DNA from: Actinomadura violacea
Lineage (GTDB): Bacteria; Actinomycetota; Actinomycetes; Streptosporangiales; Streptosporangiaceae
Direction of reading: 5' to 3'
Assembly (NCBI RefSeq): GCF_017573465.1
Contig: NZ_JAGEPF010000003.1
Coordinates: forward strand, 1-64,000
Length of the DNA: 64,000 nucleotides
Both the position numbers and the translations under genes were made by a program. The notes beneath the pieces are model-generated. The model saw nothing but the letters and a program-made list of their open reading frames with translations, had not been told where the DNA came from and searched no databases. Shown piece after piece: positions 1 to 8,198 of the stretch; position 1 is the stretch's first letter; every line of letters starts with the position of its first letter.

Positions 1-24
1 GAAGGTGTTCATCGTGGTGTTCAT
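1..24 (-). CDS. 5' end of a leftward gene leaving the window
   Basis: Only the first eight codons are inside the window, reading M-N-T-T-M-N-T-F leftwards from an ATG at 24-22. The start is supported by an AAGGAG ribosome binding site (complement of 32-37) seven bases upstream. A second in-frame ATG lies four codons on. Nothing can be said of the product. The roughly 190 bases upstream hold a cluster of GCAAC/GTTGC repeats that probably control it. Confidence 0.4.
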
Positions 25-82
25 CGTTGTGCTCCTTGCGGTTCGCCTTGCGGCTCGCTCTTTCTGACATCGCAAACGCTAC

Positions 83-203
83 GTTGCCTTCAAGGTTCAG
101 GCAACACACCTGTTGCGACTTACGAGCATTCCCACAGGTCATCTCCACAAAATCATTGCAACTGGCTCGCGGGTAACGCAACAATCCGCATTGCACTCGT
201 TGC
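83..203. promoter_or_regulatory. Cluster of GCAAC/GTTGC boxes
   Basis: The pentamer GCAAC or its complement GTTGC occurs at 83, 101, 112, 158, 178 and 199. Pairs form dyads such as GTTGCC(83)...GGCAAC(100-105) and GCAAC(101)-6 nt-GTTGC(112-116). The cluster lies just upstream of the leftward gene starting at base 24. It is AT-richer than its surroundings. It reads as a multi-site operator or iteron-like array; which one is inference. Confidence 0.45.
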
Positions 204-342
204 AGTCACCTGAAAGTGAACGCTACTTTCGGGGTGTCGAAGCCCGTGAGAAGTGCCGCTGACAGAGCAGCCTTAGTACTTGCGAGATGGCGGAGAGTGA
301 TCGTTCAGTGGTCCGGCTGTACCGCCGGGCGTCCCGTGCTCG

Positions 343-1215
343 TCAGGGCCTTTTCGGGTGCGAGGCGTCCGCCGCCCTGCCGCCTGCAGCGTCGGTGGGC
401 TCGGGCTGCGCGAGAGCGGCGAGGAGCCGCAGCTTCTCGTCGCTGTCGCTGTCCTTGTCGGGGTAGTAGACGACGAGGATGACGTCGTCGATGGGGAGCT
501 TGTCGCGGTGCAGCCGCAGTTCGCCGACGACGGGGTGGTGGACGGTGGTGGTGCCTCCGTCGAGGGCGCGGACGTCGTGCCGGGCCCACAGGGTGCGGAA
601 CCGCTGGCTGGACAGCGCGAGTTCTCCGACGAGTTCGACGAACCGGGGGTCGTCGGTGTCGTCCCCGATGCTGGTGCGAAGTGCGGCGACGAAGCCGGCG
701 GCGGCTTTCGTCCAGTCCTGGTGGAAGGCTTGTTCCTCGGGATCGAGGAAGAAGGAACGAAGCCGGTTCTGGCCGGGCCGCAGGCGCGGGGAGAGCGCGA
801 CGGCCATGGCGTTGGAGGCCAGGACGTCGAACGCGCGCCCTTCGACGAACGCGGGAATCGGAAGGTGGGCGAGAAGCTGGTGCGCCCGCGCCGGTACGCG
901 TTCGGGGCGCTTGCGGCGCGGGGCCTTGGGGCGTGCCGCCGCGAGGCCGAGCAGATACGTCCGCTCGACGTCGTCGAGACGCAGGACGCGCGCGAGCGAT
1001 TCGAGGACCTGGGGTGAGGGGTTCTTGTCGCGGCCCCGCTCCAAGCGCAGGTAGTAGTCGGGGCTGATGCCGGCGAGCAGGGCGACCTCCTCGCGGCGCA
1101 GGCCGGGGACACGGCGGTGCCCGCCGGGCGGGATCCCCGCCTGCGCCGGAGATACCAGGTCACGCCGGGCGCGGAGGTAGCTGCCGAGCCGGTTGCCGGA
1201 CTCCTCGTCCCTCAT
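343..1215 (-). CDS. XRE-family regulator with MmyB-like ligand domain
   Basis: This 290-residue protein begins MRDEESGNRLGSYLRARRD. An N-terminal XRE helix-turn-helix (about residues 10-75) contains RREEVALLAGISPDYYLRLE, the hallmark of the actinobacterial MmyB-like regulators. The C-terminal half (about 100-265) matches their MmyB ligand-binding domain (FFLDPEEQ, RFVELVGEL, HHPVVGELRLHRDKL). The ATG at 1215 is preferred over longer upstream readings because the family's conserved N-terminus begins there. The gene is divergent from an SDR gene at 1406, and a dyad lies between them. In this family the neighbour is commonly the regulated target, so it probably represses that SDR. The inducer is unknown. 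Confidence 0.85.
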   Translation of the reverse strand: MRDEESGNRLGSYLRARRDLVSPAQAGIPPGGHRRVPGLRREEVALLAGISPDYYLRLERGRDKNPSPQVLESLARVLRLDDVERTYLLGLAAARPKAPRRKRPERVPARAHQLLAHLPIPAFVEGRAFDVLASNAMAVALSPRLRPGQNRLRSFFLDPEEQAFHQDWTKAAAGFVAALRTSIGDDTDDPRFVELVGELALSSQRFRTLWARHDVRALDGGTTTVHHPVVGELRLHRDKLPIDDVILVVYYPDKDSDSDEKLRLLAALAQPEPTDAAGGRAADASHPKRP

Positions 1216-1251
1216 GTCTCCACGGTAATGCGGTGCGCGCGTCCCAGAGGG

Positions 1252-1266
1252 GGTCCTGCCAGGACC
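1252..1266. promoter_or_regulatory. Operator-like dyad between XRE and SDR
   Basis: GGTCCT-GCC-AGGACC is a perfect 6-bp inverted repeat in the 190-bp gap between the divergent XRE and SDR genes. Its place, 37 bases upstream of the regulator start, fits an autoregulatory operator. Assignment to the XRE protein is inference. Confidence 0.4.
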
Positions 1267-1405
1267 TGGGAAGACGGGGGCTCTGCCAGGCCCGGCGGAC
1301 ACCGCCGAGGCTTGTGGCATCACAGTTCGAGAAGGACAGAGATCACCGCTGGGCGGCGCCGCGGTCAAGGACGCCGCCGGTGCTCTGAACCGAAGGGACG
1401 ACCTC

Positions 1406-2167
1406 ATGGATCTCTCCAAGTGCACCGTTCTCATCGTCGGCGGGACGTCCGGTATCGGCAGGGAACTGGCCCGCCGGTTCGCCGCGGCGGGCAGCACCGT
1501 GGCCGTCGGAGGCCGCAGCGCGGAGGCGCTCGCCGAACTCTCCGGCGAAGGCATCGGCACGTTCGAGATCGACGTCACCGACGGCGCATCCGTCGCGCGT
1601 GCCCGTGACGCGGTCCTCGCCCGGTATCCGGAGCTGGACACCGTGGTGACCATGTCTGGTGTCATGCTCTTGGAGGACCTGCGCACCCCGGAGCATTTCG
1701 AGGCGGCGCAGACGACCATCGACACCAACCTGGTCGGGACCATCCGGGTGATCGACGCCTTCACCCCGCACCTGGTCGGACGCGGCGCCGGCACTTTCGT
1801 CACCGTCACCTCCGGCATCGCCTTCCTGCCGTTCCCGCCCATGCCCACCTACGCCGCCTCGAAGGCTGCCGTGCACGCCTACTCCGAGGCATTGCGCGCC
1901 CAGCTCGGCGGCACCGGCGTCGACGTCGTCGAGCTGGTCCCTCCGGCTGTGGCCACGGCGGGACAGGAGAAGGTGAACCCGCACGCACTGCCGCTCGACG
2001 ACTTCGCCGCTGAGGTCATGCAGTTGCTTTCGCAGAGCCCGACTCCTGACGAGATCCTGGTCGAGCGGGTCCTCATGCATCGCTGGGCCGAGCGCGACGG
2101 CACCTACGACGACCTCGTCGCCCAGCGCTCCGGGGCCCTGGCCATGCTCCCCAGCCGCCGAACCTGA
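1406..2167 (+). CDS. SDR family oxidoreductase (DltE-like)
   Basis: A classical short-chain dehydrogenase of 253 residues. The NAD(P)-binding glycine motif GGTSGIGREL is near residue 12. The active-site Tyr-x3-Lys appears as PTYAASKAAVHAYSEALR, with the preceding TVTSGIAF supplying the serine. The PP..ATAGQEK segment after the active site resembles DltE/YciK-type SDRs. It is the only gene of its transcription unit and is divergent from the XRE regulator, its likely controller. Substrate unknown. Confidence 0.85.
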   Translation: MDLSKCTVLIVGGTSGIGRELARRFAAAGSTVAVGGRSAEALAELSGEGIGTFEIDVTDGASVARARDAVLARYPELDTVVTMSGVMLLEDLRTPEHFEAAQTTIDTNLVGTIRVIDAFTPHLVGRGAGTFVTVTSGIAFLPFPPMPTYAASKAAVHAYSEALRAQLGGTGVDVVELVPPAVATAGQEKVNPHALPLDDFAAEVMQLLSQSPTPDEILVERVLMHRWAERDGTYDDLVAQRSGALAMLPSRRT

Positions 2168-2441
2168 CGCCCCTCCCCCACGGCCGCCATCGGGCACGGC
2201 CTAACTCGGCCGGAAAATCGATTGAGCCTGCCTTGTTCGTTCCCGTAGGTTGCCTGCGACTCGACGCAGTGGAGACAAAAGGACGGACCCGCGTGACCCC
2301 GCCTGCTCTTTAGACCTGACACCTTCTTCAGCTCACCTGTAGCCGACGCTCCCGTCGGTTCTGCCGGGCTGCCCTTGCGCGCCCGGTCATACAGCGTTTG
2401 AGGCCGCGCGCAATCGGCCTCGTGTCAGGTCCAGAGAGATC

Positions 2442-3002
2442 ATGTCTTCACAACCTCATATCGTGCTGCCCTGGTTCGTCCGCCGGACCCGGCTGCCTCT
2501 GCTTTCGCTGCGGTGCGTGGACTGCGGGTCGGAGTCGGCCACCACCGGCGAGGGCAGGTTCCGCGTCAACTCCAACGGCAAACTGCTGCACGTGTGGCTG
2601 CTCGTCCGCTGCGTGTCCTGCGACCGGACGGGCAAGCTCACCGTGCACGGGCGAGTACCGGTCGGATCCCTCGACCCGGCCGAACTCCACGGCTACAGCG
2701 TCAACGATCCCGAACTGGTGGCGTCCACCCTGCTGGATCCGCTCTTCGCCCGGCGGAACCGCCTCACCCTGGACTGGACGGGGGCTTGGCGGCTCCACGC
2801 CCCGCCGGCACGGCTCGACGAGGCCTGGCCGGTCCGGGTGGAGGTCGCCTTCGACGATCCGGTACCGGTGCGGCCGGACCGGCTCATCGCCCAAGGGCTC
2901 GGCCTCAGCAGGAACGCGGCACTGCGCCGGATCAAGTCCGATGGTCCGCTGCGCCGTCCCACGAGTACCGGATTCACCTTCACCGTGATGCCCGAGGACT
3001 AG
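2442..3002 (+). CDS. DUF1062 domain protein
   Basis: 186 residues with two CxxC pairs, RCVDCGS near residue 25 and VRCVSCDRT near residue 57. Together they look like a zinc ribbon. The remainder (PVGSLDPAELHGYSVNDPEL, LIAQGLGLSRNAALRRIKS) matches DUF1062, a family of unknown function common in actinomycetes and firmicutes. The C-terminal segment resembles an S4/RNA-binding-like helix pair. The gene stands alone; about 270 bases upstream and 160 downstream are non-coding. No function is proposed. Confidence 0.75.
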   Translation: MSSQPHIVLPWFVRRTRLPLLSLRCVDCGSESATTGEGRFRVNSNGKLLHVWLLVRCVSCDRTGKLTVHGRVPVGSLDPAELHGYSVNDPELVASTLLDPLFARRNRLTLDWTGAWRLHAPPARLDEAWPVRVEVAFDDPVPVRPDRLIAQGLGLSRNAALRRIKSDGPLRRPTSTGFTFTVMPED

Positions 3003-3066
3003 CGGGAGCGTAGCCGCGAAGCCGGCGCGCCCCCGCTGCCCGAGGGTTCGTCTCATCCATCCATGC

Positions 3067-3148
3067 GTCAGTGACTGACGCTACTTGACGCCAGCGACTG
3101 GCTCTACTTAAAGTCAGCGACTGGCGCTAAGTAGCGTCAGTCGCTGAC
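3067..3148 (+). promoter_or_regulatory. Four phased 13-bp dyads with an embedded promoter
   Basis: Four near-palindromic 13-mers of form GYCAG-N3-CTGRC start at 3067, 3090, 3113 and 3136, exactly 23 bp apart. Ten-base spacers separate them, two containing CTACTT. A promoter fits inside: TTGACG at 3086-3091, 17 bases, TAAAGT at 3109-3114. The ATG of the reductase gene is 15 bases after the last dyad. A repressor binding cooperatively on roughly two helical turns is the simplest reading. No regulator gene is adjacent. Confidence 0.7.
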
Positions 3149-3163
3149 CTTAAGGGTGGTTGC

Positions 3164-4075
3164 ATGCATGTCTTCGTCACCGGCGGTTCCGGCCAGACGG
3201 GCCCCGCGGTCGTCGCCGAGCTGATCAAGGCCGGCCACACCGTCACCGGACTGGCGCGCTCGGACACCGCCGCCGAACGGCTGGAGACACTGGGGGCCAC
3301 ACCGCACCCCGGTTCCCTGGACGACCTCGACAGCCTGCGCAGTGGCGCCGAAGCCGCCGACGGCGTCCTGCACATGGCCTACGGCGGTGACTTCTCCGAC
3401 CTCGACGACATGATGCGGCGCGACCGGACCGCGATCGAGGCGCTCGGCAAGCCCTTGGAGCACTCGGGCAGACCGCTCGTCGTCACCTCCGGCACGCTGG
3501 TCATGCCTGCCGGCCGCGAGGCCACCGAGAAGGACGAGCCGGACATGGCCGGGATCGCCGCCTTCCGCGTCGCGGGTGAGCGGGCCTGCCTCGGTTTCGC
3601 CGCACGGGGTGTGCGGGCAAGCGTGGTCCGCCTGGCCCCTACCGTCCACGGTCCCGAAGACCACGGTTTCATCCCGATGCTCATCGCCACAGCGCGAAAG
3701 ACCGGCGTCTCGGCCTACGTCGGCGACGGCACCAACCGCTGGCCTGCGGTGCACCGGTTCGACGCCGCCGTCCTGTTCCGCCTGGCTCTGGAGCAGGCAC
3801 CTGCGGGCAGCATGCTGCACGGAGTGGCCGAGAGCGGCGTCCCAATGAAGAGCATCGCAGAGACGATCGGCCGGGGCCTGGGCCTGCCCACGGCCTCGCT
3901 GACCGCCGACCAGGCCGCCACGCATTACGTCAGCCCCTTCATGGCGACCGTCTACGCCTTCGACGGGCCCGTCTCCAGCTCTCACACCCGCGAACTGCTC
4001 GGCTGGACGCCCACCCATCCGACACTGCTCGATGACCTGGAGCACGGCGACTACCTGACCGCGCCGGCCTCCTGA
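3164..4075 (+). CDS. NAD-dependent epimerase/dehydratase-like SDR
   Basis: 303 residues of the extended/atypical SDR group. The nucleotide-binding loop GGSGQTGPAVVAEL is at the N-terminus. The body reads like NmrA/RmlD-type reductases (VVTSGTLVMPAG, RVAGERACLGFAARG, YVGDGTNRWPAVHRFD). The last motif is typical of the sugar-nucleotide-epimerase-like proteins often induced with drug or flavin stress. The active-site Tyr is not in the usual YxxxK form, so catalysis may be atypical. It is monocistronic and tightly preceded by a four-site operator array. It ends 29 bases from the convergent ABC permease. Confidence 0.8.
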   Translation: MHVFVTGGSGQTGPAVVAELIKAGHTVTGLARSDTAAERLETLGATPHPGSLDDLDSLRSGAEAADGVLHMAYGGDFSDLDDMMRRDRTAIEALGKPLEHSGRPLVVTSGTLVMPAGREATEKDEPDMAGIAAFRVAGERACLGFAARGVRASVVRLAPTVHGPEDHGFIPMLIATARKTGVSAYVGDGTNRWPAVHRFDAAVLFRLALEQAPAGSMLHGVAESGVPMKSIAETIGRGLGLPTASLTADQAATHYVSPFMATVYAFDGPVSSSHTRELLGWTPTHPTLLDDLEHGDYLTAPAS

Positions 4076-4104
4076 CCGCGCCGGACGACGGTGAGGGCCT
4101 CGGT

Positions 4105-4875
4105 TCAGGCATCGCGATGCCGGAGCAGGAGTCCGGCGATGAGGAGCGCGGCCGCCGCCCACGCGCCGAGGACACCGAGGCCGGGCCACGGGGCGATGGG
4201 CAGGGAACCGAGGTCGGTCGTGGCTTGGCCGGCCAGCCCGGCGGTCATGGGGGCAATCTGTTCGAGGTGCCGTCGCAGCGGGTCGGTGACGGCTTGGGCG
4301 AGGATCGGGGGCAGGTAGAGCAGGGCGAGGACGGCTCCGATCGAGACGGCGGTGTCGCGGACGGCGGTGGCGACACCGAGCGCGAGCAGCGCGATGAGCA
4401 TGAGATAGAGGCCCCCGCAGGCCGCGGCCCGCAGCGTTGGCCCATGGCCGATCGAGATGAGCGCGTAGCCGTGCGCCGGGTCGAGTCCGGCGCCGGGGAG
4501 CATCAGCCGTCCGACGAGCAGGCAGCCGGCGACGGCGAGCAGGCCGGCGAGCAGGGTCAGGCCGGCCACGGTGGCGGCTTTGGCTGCCAGGACGACCACG
4601 CGCCGGGGCATGGCGGTGAGGGTGAGGCGGATCATGCCGGTGCCGTACTCGTCCGAGACGGCGAGGACGGCGAGCACGGCGACGACCGCCTGGCCGAGGG
4701 TGATGCCGGTCAGGGCGAGCTTGGTGGGGTCCTGTCCGCGGTCGGAGGTCACGTGGGTGGTGGCGGCGATGCCGGCGCTGACCGCGACGGTCAGGAGGAC
4801 GGCGCCGGCGAGGAGCCAGGCGGTGCTGGTGAGGGTGCGCAGTTTGGTCCATTCGGCGCGCAGCGCGTCGATCAT
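4105..4875 (-). CDS. ABC-2 type permease subunit
   Basis: 256 residues beginning MIDALRAEWTKLRTLTSTAW, the usual cytoplasmic start of ABC-2 permeases. About six hydrophobic segments follow (for example LLAGAVLLTVAVSAGI, ALGVATAV, VLGAWAAAALLIAGLLL). The motif SDEYGTGMIRLTLTAMPRR is characteristic of BcrB/ABC-2 exporters. It is the third gene of a leftward operon. Its ATG overlaps the stop of the upstream permease by four bases (ATGA), so translation is coupled. It should pair with the second permease and the ATPase as an exporter. Confidence 0.85.
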   Translation of the reverse strand: MIDALRAEWTKLRTLTSTAWLLAGAVLLTVAVSAGIAATTHVTSDRGQDPTKLALTGITLGQAVVAVLAVLAVSDEYGTGMIRLTLTAMPRRVVVLAAKAATVAGLTLLAGLLAVAGCLLVGRLMLPGAGLDPAHGYALISIGHGPTLRAAACGGLYLMLIALLALGVATAVRDTAVSIGAVLALLYLPPILAQAVTDPLRRHLEQIAPMTAGLAGQATTDLGSLPIAPWPGLGVLGAWAAAALLIAGLLLRHRDA

Positions 4876-6440
4876 GCGTCCCTCCGGCGGAGCGTGACGG
4901 CGGCGACGCCGAGGGCGAGGGCGGCGTAGGCGCACAGCACGGCCAGGCCGGCCCACCAGGAGAGCGGGTAGTAGCCGTTCGCCAGGGTGTAGGGGTAGTC
5001 GACCTGCGCGGATCTGGGCAGAGCGCCCAGGACGGAGAAGCCGGCGGCCGGCGTGAGGCGGAACAGCCACTGCTCGGCGCCACCGGACATCGAGGAGCCG
5101 ACGATGTACGGCAGGACGAACACGACGATGCCCGCGGTGACGGCGCCGGCGCTCTTCCGGACGATGGTGCCGACAGCGAGTACGGCGATGGCGGTGACGG
5201 CGACCAGCGCGCCGGTGCCCGCGATGATGCGCACCATGGTGGAGGCGCCGGCCGGGAAGACGTAGGCGCCGTTCGCTTTGAGGACGTGCTCGCCGATGGG
5301 GACCGCGACCGCGGCGGCGAGTGTCCCGACGACGAAGGCGACGCCGCCGACGACGACCGCCTTGGCGGCGAGGACGCGATGCCGGCGCGGGGTGGCGGCG
5401 AAGGTGGTGCGGATCATGCCCCGGCGGTACTCGACGGTGATGAACATCGCGGCGACCACGATGATCGCGATCAGGCCGACGATGAGGCCGGTCAGGACGC
5501 TGCTGGAGGGGGTGGCGGTGCCGAGGAGCCCTTCGACCACCGCGGGGGCGATGTCACCGGAGCCGCGCAGGACGAAGGAGCCGCCGGTGCGGTGGTAGCC
5601 GCCGCCCGGCAGTTTCGGATAGAAGTCCTGAACGCCGATGCTCTGCTCGCGCCAGGTGCCCTGCGCGCCCCGGGCACCTTGGCTGACGTGGTCGAACGCG
5701 GCGGTGGCCTGGGTGGCGAATCCGCTGCCGGAACCCTCGAACGACACGGGCGAGGTGACGAACAGCCCGACCTGCACGGTGGAGGGAAGCCCCGCCAAGT
5801 GCGCGGTGCCGATCTTCGTCCACGCCGTGCCATCGGCGGAGTCGTAGCCGGTGAGCGTGTCACCGGTGCGGGTCAGCCGCAGCCAGCGCGGCGAGGCCAC
5901 GGAGACGGTCCCGGGCCGGCCGGCCTGGTCGTGGGTGTAGTCGTACTGGAAGCGGACTCCGTGGGCGCCGGTCGCCATGACCGCGGCGTAGGGCGACCCT
6001 TGCGCGGTGCTCGGCCGCAGGAGGATCCCGGCCTTCGCCCAGGCCGCCAGGCTCGGGCGGGTGTGGGCGAGCGACGGGGCGGTGTCGGTCGAGTTGGCCG
6101 AGGTCACCCCGGTCAGCGAGCGGACCCGCACGGTGATCGTGGCGTTCCCGGTGAGGGGTTGCCCGACGAACTGGTAGCTGTCGGCGACCGCTTCGCCGTC
6201 CGGTCCGGTCGCGACGTAGGGATGACCGGACTGACACGTCGAGCCGGTGCCGGTGCAGGTGCCTTCATGGGTGCCGTTGGCGACGAGGAACGTGAACGTG
6301 GTGCAGAGCACGACGGCGATGCCCAGGCCGATCAGCCGGCCGCGGATCGTGCGGAACTTGGTCCACTCCGCCCGCAGGACCGGACGAAAGCTCTCCCGCT
6401 CGGGTCGGATGGCGGGACGTGGCGCTTCGGTGGTGGTCAT
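4872..6440 (-). CDS. ABC-2 permease with large extracellular lectin-like insert
   Basis: 522 residues. After the cytoplasmic start (VLRAEWTKFRTIRGRLIGLG) and a first membrane helix, about 230 residues precede the next helix. This insert contains CTGTGSTCQ and a beta-rich domain (KAGILLRPST, RFQYDYTHDQAG, WLRLTRTGDTLTGYDSADG, TVQVGLFVTSP). The domain resembles the DUF1349/laminin-G-like fold and should face outside. Five membrane helices follow, with EYRRGMIRTTFAATPRR. The gene overlaps both neighbours by four bases. The sensor-like outer domain may bind the exported compound or the cell surface; this is inference. Confidence 0.82.
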   Translation of the reverse strand: MTTTEAPRPAIRPERESFRPVLRAEWTKFRTIRGRLIGLGIAVVLCTTFTFLVANGTHEGTCTGTGSTCQSGHPYVATGPDGEAVADSYQFVGQPLTGNATITVRVRSLTGVTSANSTDTAPSLAHTRPSLAAWAKAGILLRPSTAQGSPYAAVMATGAHGVRFQYDYTHDQAGRPGTVSVASPRWLRLTRTGDTLTGYDSADGTAWTKIGTAHLAGLPSTVQVGLFVTSPVSFEGSGSGFATQATAAFDHVSQGARGAQGTWREQSIGVQDFYPKLPGGGYHRTGGSFVLRGSGDIAPAVVEGLLGTATPSSSVLTGLIVGLIAIIVVAAMFITVEYRRGMIRTTFAATPRRHRVLAAKAVVVGGVAFVVGTLAAAVAVPIGEHVLKANGAYVFPAGASTMVRIIAGTGALVAVTAIAVLAVGTIVRKSAGAVTAGIVVFVLPYIVGSSMSGGAEQWLFRLTPAAGFSVLGALPRSAQVDYPYTLANGYYPLSWWAGLAVLCAYAALALGVAAVTLRRRDA

Positions 6441-7375
6441 CGACGCGCCTCCTGGTGCGGCGTGCCGGCCTGGTACTCGGCCTCGCCGCCGGTGAGCCGG
6501 AGGTAGACCTCTTCGAGCGTGGCCCGGTGCGCGGTGACCTCGGAGAAGGGCACGCCCGCCCGGCCGAGGACCTCCACGACGCGCTGCGCCGGCGTCCCGG
6601 ACACGGTGACGGTGTAGGCGTCGGCGACGGTCGCCGCGGTCCCGGCCCGATGCAGCACCGCGGCGGCGTCGTCCGGCGCCGACGTGCGCAGCCGGACCTG
6701 GTCGTCCGAGGCGCGGGCGACCAGGTCCTCGACGCGTGCGTTGGCGAGCACCCGGCCGCGGCCGACCACCACGACGTGGTCGGCGATGCCTTGCAGCTCG
6801 CCCATCAGGTGGCTGGAGACGAGGACGGCCCGTCCCTCCGCCGCGAGGGAGCGCAGCAGCCCGCGCATCCAGATGATCCCCTCGGGGTCCATCCCGTTGA
6901 ACGGCTCGTCCATGATGATCACCGGCGGGTCGCCGAGCATGGCGGCGGCGATGCCGAGGCGCTGACGCATCCCCAGCGAGTAGCCGCCGGCCTTGCGGCG
7001 TGCCGCGCGGCCCAGGCCGACGAGCTCGATCGCGGTGTCGACGTGCCCGGCGGACATGCCCTGCGAGTGGGCCAGCCACAGCAGATGGTTGCGCCCGGTG
7101 CGTCCTGGCTGCAGGGCGGCGGCGTCGACCAGCGCGCCGACGTGGTGCAGCGGGTGCGGCAGCCGCGCGTAAGGCTTCCCGCCGATCAGGGCATGGCCCT
7201 CGTCGGGGGCGTCCAGGCCGAGGATCACCCGGATGGTGGTCGATTTGCCCGCACCGTTCGGGCCGACGAAGCCGGTCACCGTGCCGGGCGCGACCGTGAA
7301 GGTCATGCCGTCGAGGGCGACGGTCGGCCCGAAGCGCTTGCGTAGGCCGCTGACGTCGATCATTGCGTCGCTCAC
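6437..7375 (-). CDS. ABC transporter ATP-binding protein
   Basis: 312-residue ATPase of the drug/bacitracin-resistance type. It has Walker A GPNGAGKSTT, the signature YSLGMRQRLGIA, Walker B VIIMDEPFNGMDP and an H-loop (SSHLMGEL). The C-terminal extension of about 90 residues is typical of exporter ATPases. The start is a GTG at 7375; an ATG four codons on is equally possible. It is the first gene of the three-gene exporter operon and is divergent from the two-component genes, the arrangement of BceRS/BceAB-like modules. Confidence 0.9.
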   Translation of the reverse strand: MSDAMIDVSGLRKRFGPTVALDGMTFTVAPGTVTGFVGPNGAGKSTTIRVILGLDAPDEGHALIGGKPYARLPHPLHHVGALVDAAALQPGRTGRNHLLWLAHSQGMSAGHVDTAIELVGLGRAARRKAGGYSLGMRQRLGIAAAMLGDPPVIIMDEPFNGMDPEGIIWMRGLLRSLAAEGRAVLVSSHLMGELQGIADHVVVVGRGRVLANARVEDLVARASDDQVRLRTSAPDDAAAVLHRAGTAATVADAYTVTVSGTPAQRVVEVLGRAGVPFSEVTAHRATLEEVYLRLTGGEAEYQAGTPHQEARR

Positions 7376-7434
7376 GTGCTCGTCCGTCCTTGGCTCATGG
7401 GGATGGTCTCCGCCACAAGCTCTACGGGACGGCA

Positions 7435-7475
7435 GGTGTCAGCCCGGTGTCGGCGGCCGACACCGGGCTGACACC
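7435..7475. promoter_or_regulatory. 41-bp palindrome with 11-bp-spaced direct repeats
   Basis: A perfect 20-bp inverted repeat with a single central base lies between the exporter and two-component operons. Each arm holds two GGTGTC (or GACACC) hexamers 11 bp apart (GGTGTC at 7435 and 7446). That spacing is the standard one for OmpR-family response regulators. It most likely binds the adjacent regulator and controls both operons. It could alternatively fold in RNA. Confidence 0.7.
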
Positions 7476-7535
7476 GTGGGCCTGTCATCGTGAAGAGCGA
7501 CATGGCCGCTGCGGGAAGCCGAATGGAGAACGGTC

Positions 7536-8198
7536 GTGAGAGTGCTCGTCGTCGAGGACTTCGAGGTCCTGGCACGCTCGATCGGGACCGGCCTGCGCCG
7601 CGAGGGCATGGCGGTCGATGTCGTCCTCGACGGCCGCGACGCGCTCGAGCACCTGGCCGTCACTCGCTACGACGTCGTGGTCCTCGACCGGGACCTGCCC
7701 GGGGTCCACGGGGACGAGGTGTGCCGGCGGATCGTCGCGGAACGGTCGAACAGCCGCGTGCTGATGCTCACCGCCGCCGGCACCGTCAGGGACCGCGTCG
7801 ACGGCCTCGGGCTGGGCGCCGACGACTACCTCCCCAAGCCGTTCGACTTCTCCGAGCTGGTGGCCCGCGTCCGCGCCCTCGGGCGGCGGGCCGCACCCGC
7901 GACACCACCGACCCTCCACGCCGGTGACGTCACGCTCGACCCCGGCCGCCGGGTCGCTCTCCGCTCCGGGCGGCGCCTGGAGCTGAGCCCGAAGGAGTTC
8001 GCGGTCCTGGAGTGCCTCCTCGCCGCGGGAGACCGGGTGGTCTCCGCCGAAGAGCTCCTCGAACGGGTCTGGGACGAGGCGGCCGACCCCTTCACCACCG
8101 CGGTCAAGACGACCGTCCGCCGGCTGCGGGCCAAGCTCGGCGACCCGCCCCTCATCCACACCGTCCGCGAGGCCGGCTACCGGATCGGAGAGCCGTGA
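7536..8198 (+). CDS. OmpR-family response regulator
   Basis: 220 residues. The receiver domain (1-115) has the acidic pair ED at 7-8, the phospho-acceptor Asp51 (VVVLDRDLPG) and the conserved Lys in DDYLPKPFDF. The C-terminal winged helix (125-220) includes LELSPKEFAVLECLL and VKTTVRRLRAKLGDPPLIHTV. The start is GTG. It overlaps the histidine kinase by one base (TGATG), and the pair is cotranscribed. The nearby 41-bp palindrome is its probable binding site, and the divergent ABC exporter its probable target. Confidence 0.92.
   Translation: MRVLVVEDFEVLARSIGTGLRREGMAVDVVLDGRDALEHLAVTRYDVVVLDRDLPGVHGDEVCRRIVAERSNSRVLMLTAAGTVRDRVDGLGLGADDYLPKPFDFSELVARVRALGRRAAPATPPTLHAGDVTLDPGRRVALRSGRRLELSPKEFAVLECLLAAGDRVVSAEELLERVWDEAADPFTTAVKTTVRRLRAKLGDPPLIHTVREAGYRIGEP

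Noticed and set aside
5286..6506. Long open frame on the plus strand, opposite the ABC permease
   Set aside because: Gly/Asp/Glu-rich composition typical of the antisense of GC-rich genes. The minus-strand permease has clear family motifs and coupled overlaps.
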